A stretch of 64,000 nt of DNA from Clostridia bacterium (GTDB lineage: Bacteria; Bacillota; DSM-521; Neomoorellales; SLTJ01). The notes beneath the pieces were generated by a model that did not search any database, had not been told where the DNA came from, and saw only the letters and a program-made list of their open reading frames with translations. This document shows positions 17,963 through 27,021 of this stretch, piece by piece. The DNA lies in the NCBI GenBank assembly GCA_004347685.1, contig SLTJ01000032.1, positions 54,371 through 118,370 on the forward strand, read 5' to 3'. The first letter of the stretch is position 1. Every line of letters begins with the position of its first letter. A program made the position numbers and the translations under genes.

Positions 17963-19072
17963 TTGGTAAGAAACGTAATAGTTATGGCCGTTCCGGTACT
18001 GCTCCTGGCGGTGGTGCTGCTGGGCAGCGGGTCGGCCCTGGCTGCGACGCACGGCAGTTACGAAGCCACCACCGACGCCTGCGCCGGGTGCCACGTGGCC
18101 CACGCGGCGCCGGACCCCAAGCTGTTGAAGGCCGGTTCGACCCAGACGGTCCTCTGTTACCTGTGCCACGGTGCCGGCACCACCGCTTCTCCTTACGATG
18201 TCAAATACGGGGTGATCACCGGCACCCAAACGTACGCCTCTACCGCTGGCGGCATGGAAAAGCAAGGCGGAGAGGCGGGCCCTAATGTGACTTCGCGGCA
18301 CACGGTCTGGGGCTACGTCGCCGACGCCAACGGTACGGCCGGCCCCTGGAACGGCGATGAAAGCTATAAGAGCGGCTTAGACTATATCCCGGGCGGCACC
18401 CAGACCCTCACGGGCAATGGCCTGATGTGCAGCTCGTGCCACCAACCGCACGGGTCCAGCAACCCGAGGCTGCTGCGCACCAGCCTCCTGGGAACGGAAG
18501 GGCTTACCCTGCAGTTTACCATGAGTGATGTCGGCAACAACGCCAAGAGGGTGACGGCGTACGTCTCCGGCTCGTCGCAGTGGTGCGGCGCCTGCCACGA
18601 CAAGTTCAAGACCCTCAATCACAACAGCCCGCCCTACCCCGGCGAGGGCCACGCCAATTACTACCTGGGCATGTGGCGCCATCCCATGGACGCGCACCCG
18701 CTGCTTCCACCCGGCTCTGACGGGAGTGTGGAGACGGGGACGCCGCTGGAGAAGCCGGGCGGCGTGAAGCACATAGCCTGCCTCACCTGCCACCGGGCCC
18801 ACGCCACCACGGCGCAGGCCACCGGCTACGCCCTGAGCTGGCCCCGCGACCCCGTGGCCCCCGGCAGCGGCACTACCTCGGCCCTGCTGCGCATGGACAA
18901 CCGCGGCACTTGCTACAACTGCCACGGCGCCGGATACTATAATTCGTGGAACGATAACCGCCTGGTGGCAGCAAGCGGCGGGGGGCAGATACCCATGGAC
19001 TGCTCCAAGTGCCACCCGAGCAGCAATCACTTCAGCGGCGGTGGCTACGACTGCAGCGTCTGCCACCAGTGA
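17963..19072 (+). CDS. Secreted octaheme cytochrome c
   Basis: A 369-residue exported paralogue of the preceding hexaheme protein. Signal peptide (VIVMAVPVLLLAVVLLGSGSALA), then the same six heme sites in the same order, plus two extra CXXCH at the C-terminus (CSKCH, CSVCH), the last ending one residue before the stop. Shared blocks include THG-Y--TTDACAGCHVAHAA, SRHTVWGY and YALSWPRD. The TTG at 17963 is chosen because it aligns with the ATG of the sister gene relative to the GGGGAGGTGA site; an ATG at 17957 is too close to that site. Probably an extracellular electron carrier or filament subunit. Confidence 0.88.
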   Translation: MVRNVIVMAVPVLLLAVVLLGSGSALAATHGSYEATTDACAGCHVAHAAPDPKLLKAGSTQTVLCYLCHGAGTTASPYDVKYGVITGTQTYASTAGGMEKQGGEAGPNVTSRHTVWGYVADANGTAGPWNGDESYKSGLDYIPGGTQTLTGNGLMCSSCHQPHGSSNPRLLRTSLLGTEGLTLQFTMSDVGNNAKRVTAYVSGSSQWCGACHDKFKTLNHNSPPYPGEGHANYYLGMWRHPMDAHPLLPPGSDGSVETGTPLEKPGGVKHIACLTCHRAHATTAQATGYALSWPRDPVAPGSGTTSALLRMDNRGTCYNCHGAGYYNSWNDNRLVAASGGGQIPMDCSKCHPSSNHFSGGGYDCSVCHQ

Positions 19073-19094
19073 TAGGAGAGTGTTGCAAAACCCT

Positions 19095-19117
19095 GGGGCG
19101 GCAAGTCCTGCCGCCCC
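19095..19117 (+). other. Intercistronic hairpin
   Basis: GGGGCGGCA, loop AGTCC, TGCCGCCCC: a perfect 9-bp stem 22 bases after the octaheme stop. It is followed by AATAAACTT rather than a T-run, so it may be a weak terminator or a 3'-end stabiliser. Confidence 0.55.
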
Positions 19118-19171
19118 AATAAACTTCCGGCCGTCTTCTCGGCAGATAGGAAAGGAGGGGGTGAAGGTAAG

Positions 19172-20553
19172 TTGTTGAGGAAACTGATGGCGGTCGCCGC
19201 GCTGGTCGGGGGCGCCGTGCTTGCCTTAGTGCTCTGGCCGTCACCCGACGGCGCGCGGGCTGGCGGTACGGCGGATTGTAGCCAGTGCCACGGCAACGTG
19301 GTATCTAGCTTCACCGCCTCGCCGGTGGACCGCCTCACTGTTGCCGCACCTGCCACACCAGCTTAGGCGGCCCGCAGCACGCCTCGGTCGTAGAGACCGC
19401 CTACGGGTGGTTTGCCAGCGAGCAGTCGCCCCTGGCCGGTCCGGAATTCCTGCACGCCGGCGGCGTCCACGTTTATAAATCCCAGGTGAACACCTACTGC
19501 GACCGCTGCCACGCATCGGCCAGTTGCCGGGCCTGCCACCAGGAGGTAGCGCACGGGCAGCACGGGAGCAGTACGGTGCAGCCGGTCACGCAGGTGACCA
19601 CGCTTGGCGGGTACTACAACTGGCCAACGGAGGAGACGTTCTACTGCGGTACGTCGCAGTGCCACACCACCCTGCCGGAGGTGGCGCGCTACCGTCCGGA
19701 CGGCACGGACCTGTGCTACAACTGCAACCCGGTGAGCAAGAGCGGCCACGGCGACCTGACGCAGAAACACACCTCGGGCTTTGTGGCCAACCCGGCCATG
19801 GACTGCTCCAGTTGCCACAAGGGGGTGCTTACGGACGAGCACTTAAGCCGCGTGGACGCGCAGGGCAACCCGTACACCTGCGCCACCTGCCACAACAGCG
19901 CGAGGGCCGAGGTACAGCAGGCCATAGCCAGCAATCAAACGAACTGCGACGCCTGCCACACCGTCCATGCCGACCTGACCGTGCCACATCTCAAGGGTAT
20001 ATTCCCTGATCCAAACGTGGACTGCGTTGCCTGCCACGAGGACGTAGCGCAGGAGATGAGCCCCGCAAGGGCGTCCTATCACGCCGTCCTGGGTCCAAGC
20101 AAGGCCCTCAGCGGCACCTATGTTAACGGGTGGTCCCGTACTAGCCGTATGAAGTGCACGGATTGCCACGGGAGCAACGGCATCTCGCCCACGTCAGCTT
20201 ACCCCGGAATACTCAAGCGGTACTATGACGAGAACTCCTCGTCCGCCGACAGCGGGATGCTGTGCTTCATGTGTCACGACCGCAGGGTGTACGGAGGCGG
20301 CGGCAAGGGGACCACGAGATTCAGCAAGCACAACGAGGGCGAACACAAGGTTGGCGGCGGTCTGGTATGTTTAATGTGCCACGCTGCCTCTCCCCACGGC
20401 AGCGACCGGCCGGCCCTGATGGTTATCCGGGGCGATGCTGCTGCCGGCAGCCGCGCGGCGCTCATTGCCTTTACGTATTCGCCCCAGGGCAGATACGGTG
20501 AGAAGAGTTGCGTCTCGCCGCTGGCCGCTTGTCACGAGCACGCCCCCAGATAA
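19172..20553 (+). pseudogene. Frameshifted polyheme cytochrome c
   Basis: A signal peptide and the first heme site (CSQCH) are read in one frame from the TTG at 19172. The frame then runs to a stop at 19366 while heme coding continues in another frame from about 19340 (CCRTCH, then CDRCH, CRACH and so on to 20553). The shift lies near 19330-19340 and corresponds to one missing or two extra bases. Over both frames there are 11 CXXCH, one CX4CH (CGTSQCH) and one degenerate site CYNCN that lacks the heme-ligand His. It may be a real pseudogene, a sequencing error or a programmed shift. Strong AGGAGG upstream suggests it was expressed. Confidence 0.8.
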
Positions 20554-20667
20554 GGCAAAAACAATGCCGGCCTTCCCCCTGGTGGGGAACAACTGTGCTA
20601 TGCCAGCTTCCCTAAGCAATCTGGCCAAAGTGTCCTGGGGCGGCACGGCGGAAGGAGCGCATGAGGA

Positions 20668-23061
20668 ATGGGCCGTCTGCTTATCTTTGCCCATCCGGGG
20701 CGCCACGAGACGGCGCGTGCGGAGTTGAAGGATCGCTTCCCCGAGGTCGTTTTCTCCTGTGTCGGCAACGGGCGAGACCTGCGAGCCGCCCTTTCCGCAG
20801 GCGAGGCCGTTGAGGCCGTTGCCGTGGACCCCTGCGGTCTTCCTGCCGGCTGGAAGCAAGAGCTAGAGGCAGTGGCGCGGGCCTACCCGCACGTCCCCTT
20901 TATCTCATTGCCGGCGAGCGATGCCGGCCGGCCCGCGGCGCAAAACGCCGCACCGGCGCGTCCAAACCATTCCCGGGCAGTCAAGCCTGTGCGTTCGCGG
21001 CTTGTCTTCACCAGTCTCGAGGACTTGCGGGCCAGGCGGGAGTGGCGGCGGGTGCTGGCGTCACTTACGGTTCCCGCCCTTCTCGTCAACGGCCGCGGCG
21101 TTATTCTTGACGCCAACGAGGCCGCCGGGGCGCCGGCCGGGTTGCCCGCCCAGGCCCTCCTGGGGCGGCAGTGCCACAGCCTTTTCCACCGCCGGGGCGA
21201 GAGACCGGAAAACTGCCCCCTTGTGCGGGCCAGAAAAACCAAGAAGCACGTGGTAGCGCAGGTACGGCTGCCTTCCGGCAGTGCTTATCTGGCCTGTTGC
21301 ACCCCTGTGATCGGGCGTTACGGCGACGTGCAGTTTTTTGTGCACATCACCCTCGACCTGAAAGCGCAGGAACAAGCAGAGATGTGGCGCCAGGTGGCCG
21401 AGAGAGTCCTGGAGGCCACCACGGAGGGCGTGGTAGTCACGGACGCCGACAGGGTCATATGGTGGGTGAATAACGTTTTCACCGAGCTCACCGGTTACGG
21501 CGCCGAGGAAGTCGTCGGCAGGACACCGTTTTTCCTCGTCGCTCCTCCCGGCGCGGGCGACCCGCTGCCCCGCGAGGCGGAGGCGCATTTGGCCGGCGGT
21601 TCGTCCTGGCAGGGACAGATGTGGTACCGCAAGAAGATCGGTGAGGTGTTCTCCCGCTGGGTCACGATCAGCCCGGTCAGGGACCGCGAGGGGCGCGTGC
21701 TCCACTACGTATCTGTGTGTACTAACGTGGCCTACAAGACTGCGGATCCCAAGAGCGTGGCCCGCGTAACCCACTGCGACGCCCTCACCGGGCTGGGTAA
21801 CCGGCTACAGTACTACGACCGCTTTGAAGCGGCAACAAGTCTCGCCCTGTGCCGCGGGCTCTCCCTGGCTCTCTTTTATCTCGATCTTGACCGTTTCAGC
21901 AGCATCAACGCCGCCTTCGGCTACGCCGCAGGCGACGAGGTTCTGAAAGCAGTGGGGCAGCGTCTCAAAGCAGCAGTCCGGGACGAGGACACTGTGGTGA
22001 GGGTGGCGGGAGACGAGTTTGCGCTGCTTCTTGTCCTGGAGAGGCAGGAGGAGGCGGCCGCGCTGGGGCGCAAGATGCTGGCCTACCTGCGGGAACCGGT
22101 GAGCATCGCCGGCCGCCACGTTGTGGTCAGCGGCTCCCGGGGCATTGCTTTTTATCCGGGGGATGCTTATGACCCGGACAAGCTCCTCTGGGCAGCGCGG
22201 GCGGCAGCCGACAGGGCGAAGGAGCAGGGGCGTGGCAGCTTTGCGTTCTACGGGCGGGAGCTGCAGGCGGCCTTTGAGAAGAGCTTTGCCGTGGAACAAG
22301 AACTCGGGCGGGCCATAGAAGGGAACGAAATGGCGGTCTATTACCAGCCGCGCTTGAACCTGCAGGCGGGCAGGATAAGCGGGGTCGAGGCCCTGGTACG
22401 GTGGCAGCACCCGCACTGGGGGCTGCTCTTGCCGGGGGCGTTTATTGATGTGGCTGAGGCCTCTGGGTTGATCGTTCCTCTGGACGACATGGTGATCTGG
22501 ACCGCCTGCAAGCAGGCGAGGGCATGGGAGAGAAATGGGTACAGCCTCACCGTTTCCGTCAACCTCTCGGCCCGTCAGTTCTTGAGGGATGATTTCATCC
22601 ACAAGGTGAAAAGAGTGCTGAAGGAGACGGAACTGGACCCCGGCCTCCTTGAGCTCGAAATTACCGAAACCACAGCGGTGAAGGATGTCGAGCTGACGAG
22701 TTCCCTCCTGGCCACCCTGCGGTCACTGGGGATCGGGATAGCCATCGACGACTTCGGTACCGGCTACGGGTCCCTTCGCTACCTCAAGCATTTTCCGGCA
22801 ACAACTCTCAAGATCGACCGCTCCTTCGTCCAGGGCCTGCCGGAAAACCGGCAGGACAAGGCCATAGCTGCCGCGGTAATCGCCCTGGCCAGGAGCCTTG
22901 GCTGCGTCGTCGTGGCCGAAGGAGTGGAGGCCCCGGAGCAACTGGCATGGCTCAAGGAACAGGGATGTGACGAGGGCCAGGGGTTCCTCTTTAGCCCGCC
23001 GGTGCCGCCAAACGAACTAGAACTGCTCCTGCGGGCCGGCGGGGTGGCCCCGCCTCGCTAG
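20668..23061 (+). CDS. PAS-PAS-GGDEF-EAL c-di-GMP signalling protein
   Basis: A 797-residue soluble protein. Order: a poorly conserved N-terminal segment (1-120), two PAS-like sensor domains (about 130-230 and 255-365), GGDEF (about 370-530) and EAL (about 545-790). The cyclase signature is AGDEF, with Ala for the first Gly, a form active in some enzymes and not others. The EAL domain keeps [27 protein letters not shown] and KIDRSF, so it is probably an active phosphodiesterase. The first PAS contains Cys residues and [16 protein letters not shown], a metal- or heme-like pattern. It follows the cytochrome locus directly. Confidence 0.88.
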   Translation: MGRLLIFAHPGRHETARAELKDRFPEVVFSCVGNGRDLRAALSAGEAVEAVAVDPCGLPAGWKQELEAVARAYPHVPFISLPASDAGRPAAQNAAPARPNHSRAVKPVRSRLVFTSLEDLRARREWRRVLASLTVPALLVNGRGVILDANEAAGAPAGLPAQALLGRQCHSLFHRRGERPENCPLVRARKTKKHVVAQVRLPSGSAYLACCTPVIGRYGDVQFFVHITLDLKAQEQAEMWRQVAERVLEATTEGVVVTDADRVIWWVNNVFTELTGYGAEEVVGRTPFFLVAPPGAGDPLPREAEAHLAGGSSWQGQMWYRKKIGEVFSRWVTISPVRDREGRVLHYVSVCTNVAYKTADPKSVARVTHCDALTGLGNRLQYYDRFEAATSLALCRGLSLALFYLDLDRFSSINAAFGYAAGDEVLKAVGQRLKAAVRDEDTVVRVAGDEFALLLVLERQEEAAALGRKMLAYLREPVSIAGRHVVVSGSRGIAFYPGDAYDPDKLLWAARAAADRAKEQGRGSFAFYGRELQAAFEKSFAVEQELGRAIEGNEMAVYYQPRLNLQAGRISGVEALVRWQHPHWGLLLPGAFIDVAEASGLIVPLDDMVIWTACKQARAWERNGYSLTVSVNLSARQFLRDDFIHKVKRVLKETELDPGLLELEITETTAVKDVELTSSLLATLRSLGIGIAIDDFGTGYGSLRYLKHFPATTLKIDRSFVQGLPENRQDKAIAAAVIALARSLGCVVVAEGVEAPEQLAWLKEQGCDEGQGFLFSPPVPPNELELLLRAGGVAPPR

Positions 23062-23652
23062 ACAACCCGGGCGGCACGAGCATATAGCCCCCTCAGGACT
23101 TCGCGCGTGCACGGGCCCTCAAGGCGCCCTTGTACTCTCTTTCGCGTGCCCACTTCTCGAATGCACTGCACCGCGCCGGTGAGCTTCCCGTCGCTTCCGT
23201 GTGCTGGCCGTGGCCGCATGGCGCGTGGCCGGGCAGGCGGACCGTCTTCGTCCGGTAACAGGCCCGGCGTGCGTGCCCCTGCCGGTCCTGCGGGGCTCCA
23301 CCTGCAGCCACGGCTGAGCGCTCAGGGCCCCCGGCCTGGGACTAGTACTGCCGGTGGAGGAATTTACATCTCAGGCTGGGCATATCAATCGAAATTCATA
23401 CCCCGGGGGAATGGAAAAGGTGTCTGGTCGAGAAAGGAATTTCCTGGTTTGCGTGGAATTAACCAAATGAGGCTGAGAGCCCAGGCCCCAGGATACTTTG
23501 CTGTCGCGGGTGACATTCATAACGGTAAGGGGCAAGTTATTTGAGCAATTATCGTTATTATTACTACAACTGGCCTTTCTGCCTTCCGGCCACGGGCGGC
23601 AGGCGGCCCAGTGCAGGTTGTGGCCAGAAGGCATGGGCTACGGAGTGGATTC
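23062..23652. other. 590-base region without a convincing gene
   Basis: The first 300 bases are very GC-rich; a 72-codon minus-strand frame at 23093-23311 exists, but I recognise nothing in it and it lacks a ribosome site. The last 250 bases are AT-richer and look regulatory, ending in the long hairpin before the LuxR-type gene. Confidence 0.4.
23580..23633 (+). promoter_or_regulatory. Long leader hairpin upstream of LuxR-type regulator
   Basis: Arms TGCCTTCCGGCCAC (23580-23593) and GTGGCCAGAAGGCA (23620-23633) pair over 14 positions with one mismatch, closing a 26-base loop. It ends 19 bases before the ATG. It could attenuate transcription or shield translation of the regulator gene. Confidence 0.5.
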
Positions 23653-24294
23653 ATGCGGATGTTTAAGGTTCTGGTGGCGTGCGATCCGGTCCAATGGCGC
23701 GAGACCCTGGTCGCGGCCTTTTCGGAAAACGGCTTTTTTGACGTGGTCGGGGGCGTGGCCTCCGGCGAGATGCTGGAAGCAACAACAGCCCTCCGGCCGG
23801 ATGTGGTGGCCTGGAAACTGGAGGAGGAGGGGGATGATCCGGCGGCTCAGGTGGTCGAGCTCTGCGGCAGGTGTCCCTCGGTGCTCCCCGTGCTGCTGGT
23901 GGAGGACCCCAGGCGCCTGAATTTCCTCGGGCTGCTCAGGGCCGGGGTGCGGGGTTGTCTCCCGCTGCGCCTGCTGCCCAGACAGGTAGCGCAGGCGGTG
24001 GAGCATATCGTTCAGGCCGGCCTGGTCTGCCTTCCCCGGCCGGGCCCAGAATCTCTCGACGGCGAGCGCAGCGAGGGCGGCTGCTTCCCGCCCTACCAGC
24101 TCACGCGGCGGGAGTACGAGGTTCTCTCGCTCCTGGGGCAAAACTGTTCCAACCAGGAGATCGCCAGCAACCTCTGTCTCGCCGAGTCTACAGTAAAGAC
24201 CCACCTGCACAATATTTTCAGGAAACTGGGCGCGCAGAACCGCACCGAGGCCATTCTCGCGGCCAGCCGCCTCCGGCTGCCGAAGCCAGACTAA
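23653..24294 (+). CDS. LuxR-family regulator with degenerate receiver domain
   Basis: A 213-residue protein with a response-regulator-like N-terminal domain and a C-terminal LuxR/NarL helix-turn-helix (LTRREYEVLSLLGQNCSNQE, STVKTHLHNIFRKLGAQNR). In the receiver the segment that normally holds the phospho-acceptor Asp reads PDVVAWKLEEEG, so the Asp is missing. It is therefore likely an atypical, phosphorylation-independent regulator. It lies upstream of, and in the same direction as, the TasA-like fibre locus but is separated by two terminators, so it may control that locus in trans. No sensor kinase is nearby. Confidence 0.82.
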   Translation: MRMFKVLVACDPVQWRETLVAAFSENGFFDVVGGVASGEMLEATTALRPDVVAWKLEEEGDDPAAQVVELCGRCPSVLPVLLVEDPRRLNFLGLLRAGVRGCLPLRLLPRQVAQAVEHIVQAGLVCLPRPGPESLDGERSEGGCFPPYQLTRREYEVLSLLGQNCSNQEIASNLCLAESTVKTHLHNIFRKLGAQNRTEAILAASRLRLPKPD

Positions 24295-24405
24295 AAAGTG
24301 AAGCGACCGGCGGGCCGCAGGAAATGCGGCCCGGGTATCAGAACCGGAGTTGTAAATTGACGAGCTCCTGACGTAGGGACGCCTGATTTCTTCCCGGCAA
24401 CGACT

Positions 24406-24446
24406 AAACCGGGTGTAGGCCGGCTGGCCGCACCCGGTTTGCTTTT
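24406..24446 (+). terminator. Rho-independent terminator after LuxR-type gene
   Basis: AAACCGGGTG ... CACCCGGTTT, a perfect 10-bp stem with a 15-base loop, followed by GCTTTTT. Confidence 0.85.
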
Positions 24447-24476
24447 TCCTGCCTCCGCCCGCCCCGGACCCGTAGC

Positions 24477-24513
24477 GGCCTAGTCCGGGAGCGGCCCCGC
24501 CTAGGCCTTTTTT
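24477..24513 (+). terminator. Second rho-independent terminator
   Basis: GGCCTAG ... CTAGGCC, a 7-bp stem followed directly by six T. Together with the preceding one it makes a tandem terminator insulating the fibre locus. Confidence 0.75.
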
Positions 24514-24552
24514 CCTTCCCCCGGACGATAGACGCCGGCGCCGCCGCGCGGC

Positions 24553-24558
24553 TATAAT
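24553..24558 (+). promoter_or_regulatory. -10 box upstream of TasA-like locus
   Basis: A consensus TATAAT directly after the tandem terminators, about 40 bases before the first fibre gene. No good -35 is seen at 16-18 bases, suggesting an activator-dependent promoter. Confidence 0.4.
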
Positions 24559-24603
24559 GAGGGCCGTAAAGGGCATTGCCTGGTTTTAGGGAGGAGAGTC
24601 AAA

Positions 24604-25104
24604 ACGCGCTTAAAGCAAAGTACCGGAAAGGCGGGGTTTCTGGCTCTTATCCTTGTCCTCTGCCTGGGAGTGCTGGGGGTAAGCAGCGCCGCTTGGTCGG
24701 AAACGGTGAGCATCAAGGGGCGGGTAAGCACTGGAGATATGGAGTCAATATTCAGTTATGCCCGTGTGGTCGGACAGGTGGGCGAGGGAAAACCGCACGT
24801 GGAGCTTCTGGGCCACGGTAGGGCGATAGCCGTTGAGGTAACGCATGCTGAGCCTGGCATGTCAGCGGATATCGAGTACGGCGTCCGCAATATCGGGAGC
24901 GTTCCGGTGCGGGTGACCACGACAATCGTCAATGCTTCCGACACGGTCACAATGGTCTCCTATCCGCCCGCGGGGGTTATAGACGGCAACGGCGGCCAGG
25001 GAAGAGGAAGATTTACCATTAAGGTCAACGATGCGGCCAAAGACGGGAAGTACAACCTCGGAGGGACGGTGTTGGTCTTCTCCCAGTGGAACGCAGTTAG
25101 ATGA
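24604..25104 (+). CDS. TasA/CalY-like SipW-dependent secreted protein 1, no canonical start
   Basis: A small secreted beta-rich protein. The sequence before residue AAWSETVSIKGRVSTGD is a hydrophobic signal peptide (FLALILVLCLGVLGVSS) preceded by basic residues, as in the two sister genes. The segment AAWSET-(I/V)-GxVxTGD is shared with them and is typical of SipW-dependent-type signal peptides of TasA/camelysin-like proteins. No ATG, GTG or TTG precedes the signal peptide in frame: after GGGAGGAG comes GTC AAA ACG CGC. I used the ACG at 24604 by spacing; the first legal start, GTG at 24670, would remove the signal peptide. Confidence 0.65.
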   Translation, partial: TRLKQSTGKAGFLALILVLCLGVLGVSSAAWSETVSIKGRVSTGDMESIFSYARVVGQVGEGKPHVELLGHGRAIAVEVTHAEPGMSADIEYGVRNIGSVPVRVTTTIVNASDTVTMVSYPPAGVIDGNGGQGRGRFTIKVNDAAKDGKYNLGGTVLVFSQWNAVR

Positions 25105-25402
25105 GCAGGGGTTTCTGTCACGATTTTAGTTGAGGGGGGTGGGAGAAAAACCCGAACATCAACGCAGGATAAATGCGGACCATAACCGCATTGAAAAGTG
25201 GCCTGATGGCGGGTGAACACCGGGGAACGAGAGAAGCGGCAAGCAAGCGGGCAAAGGGAAAGCGGGCGGTATGTGGTGCAGGTGGGCTTGAAAACTTAGG
25301 CAATCATTGTCAAATGCGGCTCGAGAAGCTGGCGGGCTGCCAAGCAAGGTTTATTAAGATTTAGCAAGCAAAAATTTACCAAGAGCAAGGGGGATTTTAA
25401 TA
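25105..25402. other. Leader region before second TasA-like gene
   Basis: About 300 bases of lower GC than the surroundings. I see no gene and no complete riboswitch; a GCGGGCTGCC string at 25333 only superficially resembles the end of a GEMM aptamer. Confidence 0.35.
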
Positions 25403-25921
25403 ATGAAAAAGAGTTGGTTATTGGCCTTGATAGTTGTGGTTTCCCTGGGTGTAATCGGTGTCGGCTTGGCCGCGTGGACGGAGACCATTACCATCGCCGG
25501 CAGCGTGACTACAGGCGATATCAACCCTGATTTTACATCTGCATCCACCGATGATCCGGGCACCACGATTGATCCTGGTACGGATAAAAACGTTGGCATG
25601 ACTGAGGTTAGCTTTTCCGCCGATGCAGCTACCGTCACTGTCACCAACGCCTATCCGGGATATCATTCAGATGTTACCCTCACCGTTAAAAACAACGGGT
25701 CCGTGCCAATTGAAATCACTGATTACAGCATTGATTCTCTTCCCGACGAAATCAGCCTGACATCCAGTGACAGCGGACTCGTTCCGGGCACAGTCATCGG
25801 TGCGGGGGAGAGTAAAAGCGGAACCTTCACCCAGACGGTTAATGACGGAGCAGCAGAGAGCTCAAATTATACCTACGGCATTACGATAACTGCCGAGCAG
25901 TGGAATCACGCTTCACTGTAG
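25403..25921 (+). CDS. TasA/CalY-like SipW-dependent secreted protein 2
   Basis: A 172-residue secreted protein with signal peptide (SWLLALIVVVSLGVIGVGLA) and the AAWTETITIAGSVTTGD block shared with its neighbours. The mature part is rich in Thr, Ser, Asp and Val in alternating patterns, as expected for a beta-sandwich. TVTVTNAYPGYHSDVTLTV and VKNNGSVPIEI recur in protein 3. TasA-family proteins form donor-strand fibres in biofilm matrix; I infer a similar structural role. Start ATG with AAGGGGGA upstream. Confidence 0.78.
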   Translation: MKKSWLLALIVVVSLGVIGVGLAAWTETITIAGSVTTGDINPDFTSASTDDPGTTIDPGTDKNVGMTEVSFSADAATVTVTNAYPGYHSDVTLTVKNNGSVPIEITDYSIDSLPDEISLTSSDSGLVPGTVIGAGESKSGTFTQTVNDGAAESSNYTYGITITAEQWNHASL

Positions 25922-25954
25922 AAAGGCAAATACCCGCGATAGTGGTCTAAGGGG

Positions 25955-25983
25955 TATGGAGGCGGGCGGCGCCCGCCACCATA
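25955..25983 (+). other. Intercistronic hairpin in fibre locus
   Basis: TATGG, A, GGCGGGC, loop GGC, GCCCGCC, A, CCATA: a 12-bp stem with one A-A mismatch between the second and third TasA-like genes. No T-run, so probably mRNA stability or partial termination. Confidence 0.55.
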
Positions 25984-26026
25984 TCCGTGGAATTGTCCCC
26001 ACTGAGAGGGGGGGATTGAGGTCATT

Positions 26027-26593
26027 ATGAAAAAGATATGGTTTTTTGCGCTGCTGTTAGCGTTTGCCCTGCTGGCCGTAGGCGCCGGCTACGCGGCGTG
26101 GAGTGAACACATAACTATCGCCGGCACGGTGAATACCGGGGAGGTTGACTGGTATATCTACAACAGCGCAATGCAAACGGACATTGGGCTTGACTGGACC
26201 TGTGACCCCGGTTTTGACACCGAACCTGTACAGTTGGATAAAAACGTGGGCTCCACGACACTCACGCCGGTAGACACCGATGGCGACGGTGACAAAGATA
26301 CGTTGCGGGTGACAGTATCCAGGGGCTATCCGGGATACTACAACTATGTCAGCTTTGTAGCCAAGAACAACGGGACCATCCCAATCGCCGTTCAGACCCC
26401 GGTCGTTGACAACCCCAATCCGGTAGCCATCGCTGCGGGCTACCAGGACAACAGTGGTACGCTGGTGCTGCCTGGACAGACTATCGGGTTCGGTTTCCAG
26501 TTCCTCATCCTGGACGGCGCAAATGAAAGTTCCACTTATAGCTTTACTATCCAATTTCCAGGCATACAGTGGAACAAATATACAGGGGAATAA
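26027..26593 (+). CDS. TasA/CalY-like SipW-dependent secreted protein 3
   Basis: A 188-residue paralogue of the preceding protein: signal peptide (FFALLLAFALLAVGAGYA), AAWSEHITIAGTVNTGEVD, then a Ca-binding-like loop DTDGDGDKDTL, and VSRGYPGYYNYVSFVAKNNG aligned with the repeated block of protein 2. Likely a second fibre subunit or a minor component. ATG start with a purine-rich GAGAGGGGGG upstream. Confidence 0.78.
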   Translation: MKKIWFFALLLAFALLAVGAGYAAWSEHITIAGTVNTGEVDWYIYNSAMQTDIGLDWTCDPGFDTEPVQLDKNVGSTTLTPVDTDGDGDKDTLRVTVSRGYPGYYNYVSFVAKNNGTIPIAVQTPVVDNPNPVAIAAGYQDNSGTLVLPGQTIGFGFQFLILDGANESSTYSFTIQFPGIQWNKYTGE

Positions 26594-26605
26594 TTATTGG
26601 GGCTT

Positions 26606-26645
26606 CTGCCGCCGGCAAGAGGATTAGACCTCCTGCCGGCGGCAG
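26606..26645 (+). other. Intercistronic hairpin in fibre locus
   Basis: CTGCCGCCGGCA and TGCCGGCGGCAG form a perfect 12-bp stem just after the third TasA-like gene. No T-run follows. It may lower read-through to the smaller downstream genes. Confidence 0.6.
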
Positions 26646-26707
26646 ACCTTCAGCGGGCATGAGGCTTTATGGGGCAGTTCTCGGCAGGCAAGGGTGGTGT
26701 AAAAAAT

Positions 26708-26947
26708 ATGAGGCGGGTCCGCAAGAACAAGCTAGGGTGGGCCAGGGCGGCCCTGCTGGTCACCATAGTAATGGTGTCTTTGGCCGGCATGGTCCCGGGT
26801 CAGGCAGCCTGGCGGGAAGAGAGGGGCATCGGCGGATTCGTCATTGTGGTCTTACACCCCAAGGAGGAGGGTTCGCCCATCCCGACTATTACGGGTGGAG
26901 GGATAGAATCAACTTCGGGAAGCGTCTACGGGACCGTTTACAAGTAG
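26708..26947 (+). CDS. Short SipW-dependent-type secreted protein 4
   Basis: A 79-residue protein with a basic N-terminus (MRRVRKNKLGWAR), a signal peptide (ALLVTIVMVSLAGMVPG) and QAAWREERGIGGF, the same cleavage context as its three neighbours, but a mature part of only about 45 residues. It is either a truncated family member or a minor cap or anchor subunit. The ATG at 26708 places the basic stretch at the N-terminus; an upstream ATG at 26669 is possible. Confidence 0.6.
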   Translation: MRRVRKNKLGWARAALLVTIVMVSLAGMVPGQAAWREERGIGGFVIVVLHPKEEGSPIPTITGGGIESTSGSVYGTVYK

Positions 26948-27021
26948 GAGGACTTTTCCGAACGCCGTCGAATAGGTGATATATGATGATAGAATAACTT
27001 GAAACGGAGCAGGTTCTTTTT

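Noticed and set aside
23093..23311. A 72-codon minus-strand frame in the gap after the GGDEF-EAL gene
   Set aside because: Its protein matches nothing I recognise and it has no ribosome site or promoter; left as part of a non-coding region.
25300..25345. GCGGGCTGCC string that resembles the 3' end of a GEMM riboswitch
   Set aside because: The CGCAAAGCC core and the GGGCAAACC 5' segment are both absent.
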